From: Candidatus Coatesbacteria bacterium RBG_13_66_14
Lineage (GTDB): Bacteria; RBG-13-66-14
DNA: 10,255 bases
Assembly (NCBI GenBank): GCA_001774505.1
Contig: MFAF01000082.1
Location: 1-10,255 of the forward strand
Reading direction: 5' to 3'
Shown in pieces: positions 1 through 6,340 of this stretch. Below the pieces are notes generated by a model. That model saw only the letters and a program-made list of their open reading frames with translations. It did not search any database and had not been told where the DNA came from. The position numbers and the translations under genes are program-made. Position 1 is the first letter of the stretch. Each line of letters begins with the position of its first letter.

Positions 1-6
1 CCGCGG

Positions 7-23
7 CGGGGATAGAACCCCCG
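7..23 (-). terminator. Hairpin just past the stop of the first propeller lipoprotein (possible terminator)
   Basis: CGGGG at 7-11 can pair with CCCCG at 19-23 around a 7-base loop, two bases beyond the minus-strand stop codon at 26-28. It resembles the other intergenic GGCGGGG hairpins in the window. Any T-tract on the minus strand would lie beyond the window edge, so its role as terminator cannot be confirmed. Confidence 0.3.
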
Positions 24-25
24 AC

Positions 26-1162
26 CTACTCCTCGTCGGGGCCGGAGCGCAGGCAGTACACGTTCCCCGAAAAATCGCCCACGTACACGAAGCCCTCTAA
101 CACGGCGGGGACGCCGTCCTCCACGATGCCCGGAACGTCGTATTCCCAAATTACGGTGGCGTCGGCGGCGGCGAGGCAGCTCACGGTGTTCCCCCGACCG
201 AAGAAGACGTTCCCCTCGGCGATCGCCACGCCGGATATCTCCGCCCCGTCGTAGGTCCGGACCCACACCTCGGCCCCCGAGGCCGCGTCCAGGCAGTAAA
301 CCGTGTCGTCGGCGGCGAAGACCACGTAGGTCCCGTCGGTCACGGGGTCAGTGGGGAAATCCTTGCCCGAGGCGTACTCCCAGGCCACGGCGCCGTCGTC
401 GGCGTTCCGGGCGGCCAGGACGCCGTAGCCGTCGGCGGTGAAGACGAATCCCCCGCCCACCGTCGGGCGGCGGTGGATGTAGTTCGTCGCCGGCGTACGC
501 CAGACGACCGCGCCGTCGTCGGGGTTCAGGCGGACGACGAAGTTGCCGTCGTTGTACTCCGCGAAATAGATGCCGTTACCCGCCGATGCGGTGCTGGTCA
601 TGAAGAGGTCGGACGGGTAGCGCCAGACCGTTGAGCCGTCGGTCTCATCGAGGCAGTAGAGGTCGTTGGTGTTGGAGGGGGCGTAGCGGCCGTCGGCGAA
701 CACATAATCAATAAAACATGTGGGGCCGGTGGTCAGGACGCCCGAGAGGTCCTTGCGCCACTCTTCGGTCCCGTCGGCCGAGTCCAGGGCGAAGAGGGTT
801 TTCGAGGATTCCTGGCCGTCGTCGGTGTGGCTGTTGACGAAAACGAAGCCCTCTGGGTCCAGGGCGGCGCTTTCCAGCACCGGGCCGTCAGCGGCGAAGC
901 GCCAGACCTCCGCGCCGTCATCGGCGGCGAGGCAGTAGAGGTTGCCGTCCCGGCTGCCGACGAAGACGTTCCCTTCGTAAACCGCCGGTCGGGCTACCAC
1001 GGCGCCGCCGGTGGCGAAGGTCCAGACCAGGCGCGGGAGATCGTCGTCCCCGTCGCCGTCTCCGTCGCCATCACCGTCCCCGTCGGCGGGGGTCGTGCAG
1101 AAGAGGAGGCCGAAGGAGAGGAATAACGAAACGAGCAGGTAAATGACCGCCGTCGGGCGCAT
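26..1162 (-). CDS. PQQ-like (BamB/YncE-type) eight-bladed beta-propeller lipoprotein
   Basis: The 378-residue product starts with a hydrophobic signal (residues 5-21) ending in GLLFC, so Cys22 is the likely lipidated residue. Phe at -1 is atypical for a lipobox. Residues 27-41 are an alternating Asp-Gly linker encoded by a 6-base repeat. From about residue 45 the chain is a run of PQQ/pyrrolo-quinoline-type repeats: each has a V/E-x-W-x-[FY] strand start, then 'FVG..DG.LYCLDA.DG'. Eight such Trp-centred units can be counted (LVW, EVW, EEW, TVW, VVW, VAW, EVW, VIW), matching the eight blades of the BamB fold. Quinone binding is not implied, since this repeat is mostly structural in such lipoproteins. 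It probably sits on a membrane facing the periplasm or cell surface. An AAAGGCGG ribosome-binding site precedes the ATG, and a good promoter lies just upstream. The substrate or partner cannot be told from sequence. It is similar in design to the lipoprotein at 3666-4733. Confidence 0.85.
   Translation of the reverse strand: MRPTAVIYLLVSLFLSFGLLFCTTPADGDGDGDGDGDGDDDLPRLVWTFATGGAVVARPAVYEGNVFVGSRDGNLYCLAADDGAEVWRFAADGPVLESAALDPEGFVFVNSHTDDGQESSKTLFALDSADGTEEWRKDLSGVLTTGPTCFIDYVFADGRYAPSNTNDLYCLDETDGSTVWRYPSDLFMTSTASAGNGIYFAEYNDGNFVVRLNPDDGAVVWRTPATNYIHRRPTVGGGFVFTADGYGVLAARNADDGAVAWEYASGKDFPTDPVTDGTYVVFAADDTVYCLDAASGAEVWVRTYDGAEISGVAIAEGNVFFGRGNTVSCLAAADATVIWEYDVPGIVEDGVPAVLEGFVYVGDFSGNVYCLRSGPDEE
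1050..1085 (-). repeat. Six-unit hexanucleotide repeat coding the Asp-Gly linker
   Basis: Six consecutive 6-base units of the form CCGTCN (plus strand; one unit is CCATCA) encode the alternating Gly-Asp spacer behind the lipidated cysteine. Changes in copy number keep the frame, so they would alter linker length but not switch the gene off. Confidence 0.75.
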
Positions 1163-1196
1163 GGGGACCGCCTTTCACGCTTTTCTGTAGAAGTCG

Positions 1197-1226
1197 AGTA
1201 AACCACCCCGGGTCGCGGTTTGTCAA
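1197..1226 (-). promoter_or_regulatory. Sigma70-like promoter of the first propeller lipoprotein
   Basis: On the minus strand a perfect TTGACA (1221-1226) is followed after 18 bases by TTTACT (1197-1202; 4 of 6 to TATAAT). Transcription would begin near 1190, leaving a leader of under 30 bases to the ATG at 1162. Confidence 0.6.
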
Positions 1227-1294
1227 GCCGGGGCGGCGTCCGTCCCGCATAACCATGTAATATGTCATTACTTAATAAAACCTTGATAAAATAA

Positions 1295-1329
1295 TTGACA
1301 AAAACTGCTAAACTCATTAACGTTAAAAT
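1295..1329 (+). promoter_or_regulatory. AT-rich promoter candidate overlapping a palindrome
   Basis: TTGACA (1295-1300) and TAAAAT (1324-1329) lie upstream of the gene start at 1353, but their 23-base spacing is too long for a normal sigma70 promoter. At 17 bases from TTGACA the hexamer is TAACGT, a weak match. The palindrome TTAACGTTAA (1317-1326) overlaps the -10 area, where a repressor could bind. This is tentative. Confidence 0.3.
1317..1327. promoter_or_regulatory. Palindrome TTAACGTTAA(A), copy 1
   Basis: This perfect 10-base palindrome plus one extra A lies 26 bases before the ATG of the frameshifted gene. An identical 11-base string occurs at 1772-1782 before the next gene. Two copies in like positions suggest an operator; the alternative is a direct repeat left by insertion or duplication of the AT-rich segment. 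Confidence 0.4.
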
Positions 1330-1352
1330 ACTAGCAGATAAAGGAGATTACC

Positions 1353-1764
1353 ATGAAGACGCTCTTGCTTTGCCTGGCTGTTTTGTCGCTTGCTTCTTTT
1401 GCTTACGACGTCATTGACGTAGACAATGCAGCTGTTCCGCCTTATCCGCCTAGTCCACCTGCACTTCTCGGCAGATATTTAGATGCAGAGGAAGCGTATT
1501 ATGGAGATGATAGGACATCACATGTTGTTTATACTAGAGAGCATGGAAACGTGCAAGAAATCTGGTACGCCACCTAGTGTAACTAACCACTGGGAAAAAG
1601 AAGAAGTTGCTACTGTTACTTATCCTTGTGAAATAAACTCGAGGATTGAAATAGGCGCATCTTTATACGACGATGAGCTTCACTTACTTGTTGCCTATGA
1701 CATGGTTAACACTCAAACAGATATTTACTATATAATGAAAACAGAGAAAGTAAATGGTAAGTAA
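1353..1764 (+). pseudogene. Frameshifted small secreted protein, propeller-repeat remnant
   Basis: An ATG with a strong AAGGAG site six bases upstream opens a frame that begins MKTLLLCLAVLSLASFA, a clear Sec signal peptide, followed by a Pro-rich stretch. This frame stops at TAG 1575-1577 after 74 codons. The next frame (+1, codons in phase with 1570) continues seamlessly from about 1570 to the stop at 1762-1764. Joined, the pieces read SHVVYTREHGN...IWYA then PPSVTNHWEKEEVATV...GASLYDDELHLLVAY...DIYYI. That echoes the 'W-x-x-x-T-V ... TSLALD ... HISYYD ... LKYA' pattern of the protein encoded directly downstream. I read it as a short, broken relative of that propeller, holding about two repeat units where the neighbour has seven. 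Codon use is far more A/T-rich than in every neighbour. A sequencing error or a real +1 frameshift at ACC-TAG is possible; no known slippery site is evident. Confidence 0.6.
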
Positions 1765-1770
1765 TCCTCA

Positions 1771-1782
1771 TTTAACGTTAAA
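1771..1782. promoter_or_regulatory. Palindrome TTTAACGTTAAA, copy 2
   Basis: This perfect 12-base palindrome ends 11 bases before the ATG of the seven-bladed propeller gene. Eleven of its bases repeat the element at 1317-1327. It sits just upstream of the GAGG ribosome-binding site, so protein binding there could affect transcription from upstream, and the hairpin could affect translation. Confidence 0.4.
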
Positions 1783-1793
1783 GCGAGGTAGCG

Positions 1794-3377
1794 ATGAAAA
1801 CCATACACTGCGTCCTTCTCGCGCTGACGTTGGTCGTCACAACCTTGGCCGGCGAGTGGCACATCGAGACGGTGGACTCGGAGGGGGATGTAGGCGAGTA
1901 CACCTCCCTGGCGCTGGATGACGCCGGTCTTCCCCATATCTCATATTATGACAAGACCAACTATGACCTTAAATACGCCCGATGGGACGGCGACGAATGG
2001 CAGATAGAAACCGTGGAGTCGGTTAATTGGGTGGGCGAATACACTTCCCTAGCATTAGACTCCTCCGACCACCCCCATATCTCGTATTACAACCACACCG
2101 GCAATAATCTGAAATATGCCCACTGGAACGGTAGCTCTTGGTATAACGAGTTTGTGGACCCGACGGGACGTGGCGCGTACAGCTCCCTGGCGCTGGATTC
2201 CTCCGGCCGACCCCACATCTCGTATCAAGGCGACATTACTCTTAAATATGCTCGCTGGAACGGCAGCTCTTGGCAGATCCAGACCGTGGATTCAGCGGGA
2301 AGCGTAGGCTGGTTTACCTCCCTGGCGCTGGATTCCTCCGGTCATCCCTGCATCTCGTATTACGATTTCTCCAACTCTGCTCTTAAATACGCCCACTGGA
2401 ATGGTAGCACCTGGCAGATCCAGACTGTGGACACGTCGGGAGACGTGGGCCTTTACACCTCACTGGCGTTGGACTCTTTGGATCACCCCCATATATCGTA
2501 CTTCAACGACACCAGTAAAGACCTTAAATACGTCCGCTGGAACGGCGACATCTGGTGTAAAGAGACCGTGGACTCAAACGGAGACGTCGGCATGTACACC
2601 TCTCTGGTGGTAGACTCCTCCGACAATACCCACATCTCGTATTACGATAAAACCAATGGCGCCCTTAAATATGCACACTGGAACGGCAGCTCCTGGCAGA
2701 TATGCACCGTGGATTCGATGGGAGACGTGGGCATGTACACCTCCCTGAAGGTGGATACCTCCGGCAACCCTCACATCTCGTATTACGACGAGAGTAACAC
2801 TTCCCTGAAATACGCCCACTGGGAAGGCGGGCCGGGGGTGGAGGGGGCGGAGGTTTTTGCGAATGTCGGCGACGGGGGCGTGCTGGTAAATTGGGCCATC
2901 ACCGGTGAAATACCTGCGGGCCTGCGCGTCCTGCGGTCGGCGGGGGATGGAGAGCCGCTTAATGTTTCCGGATCGTTGCCGGGAGAGGCTCTGCGCTGGC
3001 TGGATACGAGAGTGGACGCGGGAGTCGAGTATCGCTATTGGCTGGAGACGGTTTACGCGGACGGGACGGTGAGCCGCTTCGGGCCGTCGGAGGCGGTGAC
3101 GTTCCCCGGAGTTTCGGGAGAATTGGCCCTGTCCATCTACCCCAATCCGTCGAGCGGCTCATTCACGGTGGATTACACGCTGCCTAAGGACGGCCGTATA
3201 ACTATATCGCTATACGACCTCTCGGGCCGGCGGGTGGCGACGGTTTTCGACGGGGAGACGACCGCCGGGCGGCACGATATTTCTTGGGAGACCTCGACGC
3301 CCCCGCCGGGTGTGTACCTCGTCCGTCTGGCGACCGATTCCGGGACGCTCACCCGGCGGGTGGTCGTCGCGCGGTAA
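1794..3377 (+). CDS. Secreted seven-bladed beta-propeller protein with T9SS-type C-terminal tail
   Basis: The 527-residue product begins with a Sec signal peptide (residues 1-19, cleavage after TLA). Residues 22-347 are seven tandem repeats, six of 47 residues and the third of 44. Each begins at a Trp and follows W-x-I-x-T-V-D-S-x-G-D-V-G-x-Y-T-S-L-A-L-D, then PHISYYD and LKYAHWNG. Seven units imply a closed seven-bladed propeller. Residues about 350-440 look like a fibronectin III-type domain ([23 protein letters not shown]). Residues 444-527 match the T9SS type A sorting or FlgD-like C-terminal fold: [17 protein letters not shown], then [11 protein letters not shown], then GVYLVRL and a short basic end. 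The protein is therefore probably exported through the outer membrane and attached or released. GAGG five bases before the ATG supports the start. The ligand is unknown. A hairpin terminator follows the stop. Confidence 0.85.
   Translation: MKTIHCVLLALTLVVTTLAGEWHIETVDSEGDVGEYTSLALDDAGLPHISYYDKTNYDLKYARWDGDEWQIETVESVNWVGEYTSLALDSSDHPHISYYNHTGNNLKYAHWNGSSWYNEFVDPTGRGAYSSLALDSSGRPHISYQGDITLKYARWNGSSWQIQTVDSAGSVGWFTSLALDSSGHPCISYYDFSNSALKYAHWNGSTWQIQTVDTSGDVGLYTSLALDSLDHPHISYFNDTSKDLKYVRWNGDIWCKETVDSNGDVGMYTSLVVDSSDNTHISYYDKTNGALKYAHWNGSSWQICTVDSMGDVGMYTSLKVDTSGNPHISYYDESNTSLKYAHWEGGPGVEGAEVFANVGDGGVLVNWAITGEIPAGLRVLRSAGDGEPLNVSGSLPGEALRWLDTRVDAGVEYRYWLETVYADGTVSRFGPSEAVTFPGVSGELALSIYPNPSSGSFTVDYTLPKDGRITISLYDLSGRRVATVFDGETTAGRHDISWETSTPPPGVYLVRLATDSGTLTRRVVVAR
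1857..2834 (+). repeat. Seven tandem 141-base coding repeats
   Basis: The propeller blades are encoded by seven tandem units starting at 1857. All are 141 bases except the third, which is 132. Strings such as TACACCTCCCTGGCGCTGGA and TGGAACGGCAGCTC recur nearly unchanged, so the array could gain, lose or homogenise units by recombination. Confidence 0.85.
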
Positions 3378-3403
3378 TCCTCCGATTGACCCAAATGTAG
3401 TAG

Positions 3404-3432
3404 GGCGGGGACTTTAATCCCCGCCGCTTTTT
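3404..3432 (+). terminator. Rho-independent terminator of the seven-bladed propeller gene
   Basis: GGCGGGGA (3404-3411) pairs with TCCCCGCC (3418-3425) over a CTTTAA loop, and a T-run follows at 3428-3432. It starts 27 bases after the stop codon and belongs to the dispersed hairpin family seen across the window. Confidence 0.75.
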
Positions 3433-3438
3433 AGCTGC

Positions 3439-3513
3439 ACCCCTCACCCTGGCCCGTAAGCGCGCTTCCCCCCAGAGGGGGGAGGAAGCCGTTTTCAGCC
3501 CTCACCTCGGCCC
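3439..3513. repeat. CCCTCACCC-type intergenic palindrome unit with truncated second copy
   Basis: CCCTCACCCTGGCCC at 3441-3455 leads into an inverted repeat, CTTCCCCCC/GGGGGGaGGAAG, around an AGA loop (about 3465-3488). A second leader, CCCTCACCTCGGCCC (3499-3513), has lost its palindrome. The same unit recurs near 4850, 4885 and repeatedly at 8065-8492. Confidence 0.7.
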
Positions 3514-3556
3514 AAACCTGCTTGTCAGTTGCGCTCCGCGGACGCTCGATTAATTA

Positions 3557-3584
3557 TTGAAATAAACAGCGGGGGGAGTATAAT
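3557..3584 (+). promoter_or_regulatory. Strong sigma70-like promoter of the second propeller lipoprotein
   Basis: TTGAAA (3557-3562) is separated by 16 bases from a perfect TATAAT (3579-3584). Transcription would start near 3591, giving a leader of about 75 bases before the ATG at 3666. The region is A/T-rich inside GC-rich DNA. Confidence 0.7.
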
Positions 3585-3665
3585 GGATATGCGTCGAGGA
3601 AGCGCCTCTAGTGTTTAACCTTGTGGTACGGGTGTTCCGGGCAAGTAACGCGGGCGGTGGTTAGC

Positions 3666-4733
3666 ATGCGTTATCCAATCGTATTCCTCCATCTTGCGTT
3701 TCTCCTGTTCCTGGCGGGCTGCGACGACGGACCGGGGCCGGACGGCGAGGACCCGCTGGAGGTCGTCTGGACGTACCAGACCGAGGGGGCGATCCGCACC
3801 ACGCCGATGCGCATCGGCGGCTACATCTTCTTCGGCTCCGACGACGGGACGGTGTACTGCCTGGACGAGGAGGACGGGAGTCTGGAGTGGGCCTTCCCCA
3901 CCGGGGGCCCGGTCCGCTCCGACGTGGAGAACTTCATCGTCAGTTACGTCTACTTCGGCTCCGATTCCGGGCGTGTCTTCTGCGTGGACACCTGGACCGG
4001 CGTGGCGAGGTGGTTCTACGACGCGGGCGACCCGGTGCGGACGACGCCCTGTTATTCGACCACCGGTCTAGTCTACTTCGCCGACACCGCGGGTAACGTC
4101 CACTGCGTTCAGGCCGGCGACGGGGCGGACGTGTGGACGGCGCAGGTCCCCGCCGGGGTGGAGTCGGACCCCTGGGTGGACGCCGAGCGGGTTTACTTCG
4201 GCTGCGACGACGGCTGCGTGTACGCCCTGGACGCGGCCACGGGCGCGGAAGTCTGGAGCTACGCCACCGGCGGGCCGGTGACCGCCCCGATGCTCAAGCT
4301 CATGGACCGGATTATCGTCGGCTCCGGGGACGGTTTCCTCTACTCGCTCAATCCCGAGGACGGCGCGCTCGTCTGGCGCTACGACGCGGGCTCGCCCATC
4401 CAAGGCGCGGCGTGCCCGAGGTACGGGGCGGACGCGGTTTTCGTCGGCACGGACGACGGCCTCGTGGTGTGCGTGGACCTGGACGGGGCTTTCCTGTCCG
4501 AGTTCGATTCCGGGGCGGCGGTCACCGGCGCGCCCGACGGCTACGGGGCGGTCTACGCCGTCGTCTTCGGCAACCACGACGGGCGGCTGTTCCAGGTGGA
4601 CGACGGGGTCCAGGACTGGCGTTTCGAGGTCGGCGACTCGCCCATCCAGGCGTCCCCCGCGAATTTCGGGGACATGATTTTCGTCGGCGCGGACGACGGC
4701 TGCATGTACCGCCTGGACCCGACGGGGGAATAA
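3666..4733 (+). CDS. PQQ-like eight-bladed beta-propeller lipoprotein
   Basis: The frame is open from a TTG at 3621, but the ATG at 3666 gives a textbook lipoprotein signal (RYPIVFLHLAFLLFLAGC) with lipobox LAGC and lipidated Cys19, so I start there (355 residues). The two residues after Cys are Asp-Asp; in enterobacteria Asp at +2 keeps lipoproteins on the inner membrane, though that rule may not apply here. A short Gly/Pro/Asp linker leads to eight Trp-centred repeats (VVW, LEW, ARW, DVW, EVW, LVW, a degenerate AFL unit, QDW). Most contain 'VYFGSDDGxVYCLD..DG', the PQQ/BamB propeller motif. The seventh blade has lost its Trp. It probably acts as a membrane-anchored scaffold or sensor facing the periplasm; the partner is unknown. 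The ribosome-binding site before 3666 is weak (GGCGGTGG). It resembles the lipoprotein at 26-1162 in repeat type, blade count and acidic linker. Confidence 0.85.
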   Translation: MRYPIVFLHLAFLLFLAGCDDGPGPDGEDPLEVVWTYQTEGAIRTTPMRIGGYIFFGSDDGTVYCLDEEDGSLEWAFPTGGPVRSDVENFIVSYVYFGSDSGRVFCVDTWTGVARWFYDAGDPVRTTPCYSTTGLVYFADTAGNVHCVQAGDGADVWTAQVPAGVESDPWVDAERVYFGCDDGCVYALDAATGAEVWSYATGGPVTAPMLKLMDRIIVGSGDGFLYSLNPEDGALVWRYDAGSPIQGAACPRYGADAVFVGTDDGLVVCVDLDGAFLSEFDSGAAVTGAPDGYGAVYAVVFGNHDGRLFQVDDGVQDWRFEVGDSPIQASPANFGDMIFVGADDGCMYRLDPTGE

Positions 4734-4769
4734 GGCTCAATGTCCTTCGCCTCGGCTTCCAAAATGTAG

Positions 4770-4796
4770 GGCGGGGACTTTAGTCCCCGCCGTTTT
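4770..4796 (+). terminator. Rho-independent terminator after the second lipoprotein
   Basis: GGCGGGGAC (4770-4778) pairs perfectly with GTCCCCGCC (4783-4791) over the loop TTTA, followed by TTTT at 4793-4796. It is a near copy of the terminator at 3404-3432, preceded in both by ATGTAG-like bases. Confidence 0.75.
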
Positions 4797-4810
4797 CACC
4801 CCTCACTCTC

Positions 4811-4836
4811 GGTTGTGATGACGTAGGGCGGCCCCG
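4811..4836 (+). repeat. GGTTGCGATGACGTAGGG-type repeat module, copy 1
   Basis: The module reads GGTTGTGATGACGTAGGG then CGGCCCCG. Copies are at 6241-6266 (reverse strand), 8127-8145, 8351-8376 and, without its first bases, 8497-8514. Here it follows a CCCTCACTCTC leader, as at 8116-8145. Confidence 0.75.
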
Positions 4837-4848
4837 CCCCCCTCCTCA

Positions 4849-4920
4849 ATCCTCCCCCCAGAGGGGGGAGAGGATTCATCGCACCCCTCACCCTAGCCCT
4901 CTCCCCAGAGGGGAGAGGGG
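4849..4920. repeat. Two CCCTC...GAGGG palindromes in tandem
   Basis: The first palindrome is CCTCCCCCC-AGA-GGGGGGAGaGG (about 4851-4873). The second has leader CCCTCACCCTAGCCC from 4885 and a perfect 10-base stem, CCCTCTCCCC (4897-4906) with GGGGAGAGGG (4910-4919), over the loop AGA. No T-run follows, so it is a repeat element, not an obvious terminator. Confidence 0.75.
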
Positions 4921-4925
4921 ATATG

Positions 4926-4971
4926 CGGCTGCCCGCGCCATGCGGGTTGCGAATGCGGGGCGGCCGTTTTT
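4926..4971 (+). terminator. Terminator-like hairpin upstream of the selD promoter
   Basis: CGGCTGCCC (4926-4934) can pair along all nine bases, with one G-U, with GGGCGGCCG (4958-4966), and TTTTT follows at 4967-4971. The 23-base interior can itself fold. It lies only 11 bases before the selD -35 box and could insulate selD from upstream reading. Confidence 0.4.
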
Positions 4972-4982
4972 CCCGGCTCCGG

Positions 4983-5011
4983 TTGACTGCCGGGGCCGGA
5001 TTTCATATTCT
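4983..5011 (+). promoter_or_regulatory. Sigma70-like promoter of selD
   Basis: TTGACT (4983-4988) is followed at exactly 17 bases by TATTCT (5006-5011). The predicted transcript would start around 5018, just before the ribosome-binding site of the ATG at 5034. This supports the upstream start used for selD. Confidence 0.55.
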
Positions 5012-5023
5012 TGGCGGGACCGT

Positions 5024-5036
5024 GAGGAGGTCAATG
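5024..5036 (+). promoter_or_regulatory. Ribosome-binding site deciding the selD start
   Basis: GAGGAGG at 5024-5030 lies three bases before the ATG at 5034-5036. The later candidate start, GTG at 5136, lacks such a site and would remove the active-site loop. The site therefore favours translation from 5034 through the UGA at 5100. Confidence 0.65.
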
Positions 5037-6092
5037 CCCGACGACCGTGATCAGCGCAAAGAGCTCAAGCGGCTGACGGCCAGCGTCCGCTGCTCGGGGT
5101 GAGCGGGTAAGCTGGGCCCCGCGGCCCTGCGGCAGGTGCTGGACGCCCTGCCCCCCGTCACCGACAAGCGGCTGCTCTCGCCCATCCACCACGCCGACGA
5201 CGCCGGCGCGGTGCGGTTGGGCGACGGTCGGGTCCTTTTGGCCACCACGGACTTCTTCACCCCCGTGGTGGACGACCCGGCGGACTACGGCCGCATCGCC
5301 GCCGCCAACGCCCTCTCCGACATCTACGCCATGGGCGCCGAGCCCCTGGGGGCGCTCAACATCGCCTGCTACCCGGACCGGGACTTCCCGCTGGAGTATC
5401 TGATCGAGGTCCTCCGGGGCGGGCAGGAGAAGATGGACGAGGCCGGGGCCCTGCTCCTGGGCGGCCACACGGTCACCGACGTGGAGTTCAAGTACGGCCT
5501 GGCGGTGTTCGCCATCTGCCGCGAGGAGGATCTCTGGCAGAACAAGGGCGCACAGCCGGGCGACTTCATCGCGCTCACGAAGCCCTTGGGCTCCGGGATT
5601 CTGGCCACGGCGCAGAAGGCGGACGACCTCTCCCCCGAAGGCCTGAAAAAACTGGTGGCCGTCGCCTCCCGGCTGAACCGCTACTCGGCGAAAATCATGC
5701 GATCCTTGGAGCCCCGCGCCGTAACCGACGTCACCGGGTTCGGCCTTGTGGGGCACGCCCTCGAGGTGGCCCGCAACTCCCAAGTCCGGCTGGAAATCGC
5801 CACGGACGCCCTGCCCCTCATCTCCCCCGAGGTTCTGGCCGCCATGGACGAGCGGCTCAAGCCCGGCGGGCTCTTCAAGAACATCGCGGCCTACGCCGAC
5901 GAGGTGACGGTCCGGGAGGGGGTGCCCGAGCGGCTGGCGCACCTGGCCCACGACCCGCAGACCTCGGGCGGGCTGCTCTTTTTCGACGCCGCGCCCAAGT
6001 GGCCGGACTACGAACGGGCCTTCGCCGCCGCCGGCGAGACCCTCTGGCGCATCGGCGAGGTCACCCGCGGCCGGGGGATGTACCTGAAGTGA
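5034..6092 (+). CDS. selD: Selenophosphate synthase SelD, a selenocysteine-containing form (UGA at 5100-5102)
   Basis: SelD makes selenophosphate from selenide and ATP in the cytoplasm, the selenium donor for selenocysteine-tRNA. Reading from the ATG at 5034 gives 352 residues (E. coli SelD has 347) if the in-frame TGA at 5100-5102 is read as selenocysteine. That places Sec23 in RCSG-U-AGKLGP, exactly where E. coli has catalytic Cys17, with the essential Lys three residues later (Lys26; E. coli Lys20). Other family marks keep a constant offset of five from E. coli: Asp56 in ADDA, Asp73 in TTDFF, Asn92 and Asp96 in NALSDIYAMG, and Asp232 in DVTGFGLVGH. DPQTSGGLL at residue 307 closes the C-terminal domain. 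It has its own promoter and a strong ribosome-binding site, and a bidirectional-looking terminator lies downstream. The alternative, a truncated gene starting at the GTG 5136, would lack the catalytic loop and is unlikely. selA, selB and selC must lie outside the window. Confidence 0.93.
5100..5130 (+). promoter_or_regulatory. UGA-Sec codon with candidate bacterial SECIS hairpin
   Basis: Eight bases after the UGA, GC-T-GGGCC (5111-5118) can pair with GGCCC-T-GC (5123-5130), leaving a T-T mismatch and the loop CCGC. The loop starts 16 bases after the UGA, within the usual bacterial SECIS distance, and holds one G, although as its third base and not among the first two. Competing folds exist in this GC-rich stretch. 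Confidence 0.45.
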
Positions 6093-6202
6093 TTGTTCGA
6101 GGCCTCGATAATCCACCGCCGGAGTGGAGAGGGTGACGGGCGGATGCGTAAACACACCCCTACGAGTTGCAATTGTTGGCGGTCAACGAGGGCCGATGTA
6201 GA

Positions 6203-6222
6203 GGCCGACCTTTAGGTCGGCC
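6203..6222. repeat. TTTA-loop hairpin without T-tract
   Basis: GGCCGACC (6203-6210) and GGTCGGCC (6215-6222) form a perfect 8-base stem over TTTA. It has the same shape as the terminators at 4770 and 8143 with a different stem, and no T-run follows on either strand. Confidence 0.7.
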
Positions 6223-6277
6223 CGCGAAGGACTCGTCCTACGGGGCCGCCCTACATCATCGCAACCGGGGGTGAGGA
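6215..6277 (-). repeat. GGTTGCGATGA-type module with compound hairpin, reverse-strand copy
   Basis: On the minus strand, CCTCACCCCC and GGTTGCGATGATGTAGGG (from 6266) lead into GGCGGCCC (6250-6243), an inner hairpin AGGAC-GA-GTCCT (6239-6228) and a closing arm GGGCCGAC (6223-6216; one mismatch to the outer arm). The same arrangement in the opposite orientation occurs at 8351-8401. Confidence 0.7.
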
Positions 6278-6293
6278 TTTTTCCATTATAACG

Positions 6294-6319
6294 AAAGGCG
6301 GCTCCGGGGCCGCCTTTTT
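6294..6319. terminator. Bidirectional terminator between convergent selD and the 16-residue-repeat gene
   Basis: GGCGGC (6297-6302) pairs with GCCGCC (6309-6314) over TCCGGG, flanked by AAA on the left and TTTTT on the right (6315-6319). The plus strand thus ends in a T-run for selD, about 200 bases after its stop. The minus strand reads out into a shorter TTT for the gene ending at 6341. Confidence 0.7.
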
Positions 6320-6340
6320 ATATGGGAGAGCTAGGGGCGC

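Noticed and set aside
1..30. T-arm-like string on the minus strand (GGGGGTTCTATCCCC), possible tRNA 3' end
   Set aside because: The loop lacks the purine at position 57, only three stem pairs form in tRNA register, and the 5' part would lie inside the lipoprotein gene with no D-arm or anticodon arm.
1050..1085. Phase-variable switch in the hexanucleotide repeat
   Set aside because: A six-base unit keeps the reading frame, so copy changes cannot turn the gene on or off; only linker length would vary.
4068..4577. Minus-strand 169-codon frame inside the second lipoprotein
   Set aside because: It is antisense to eight well-formed propeller repeats and has no start signal.
5031..6155. Long minus-strand frame of 374 codons opposite selD
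   Set aside because: It is an antisense shadow caused by GC-rich codon use; the plus strand encodes an unmistakable SelD with all conserved residues.
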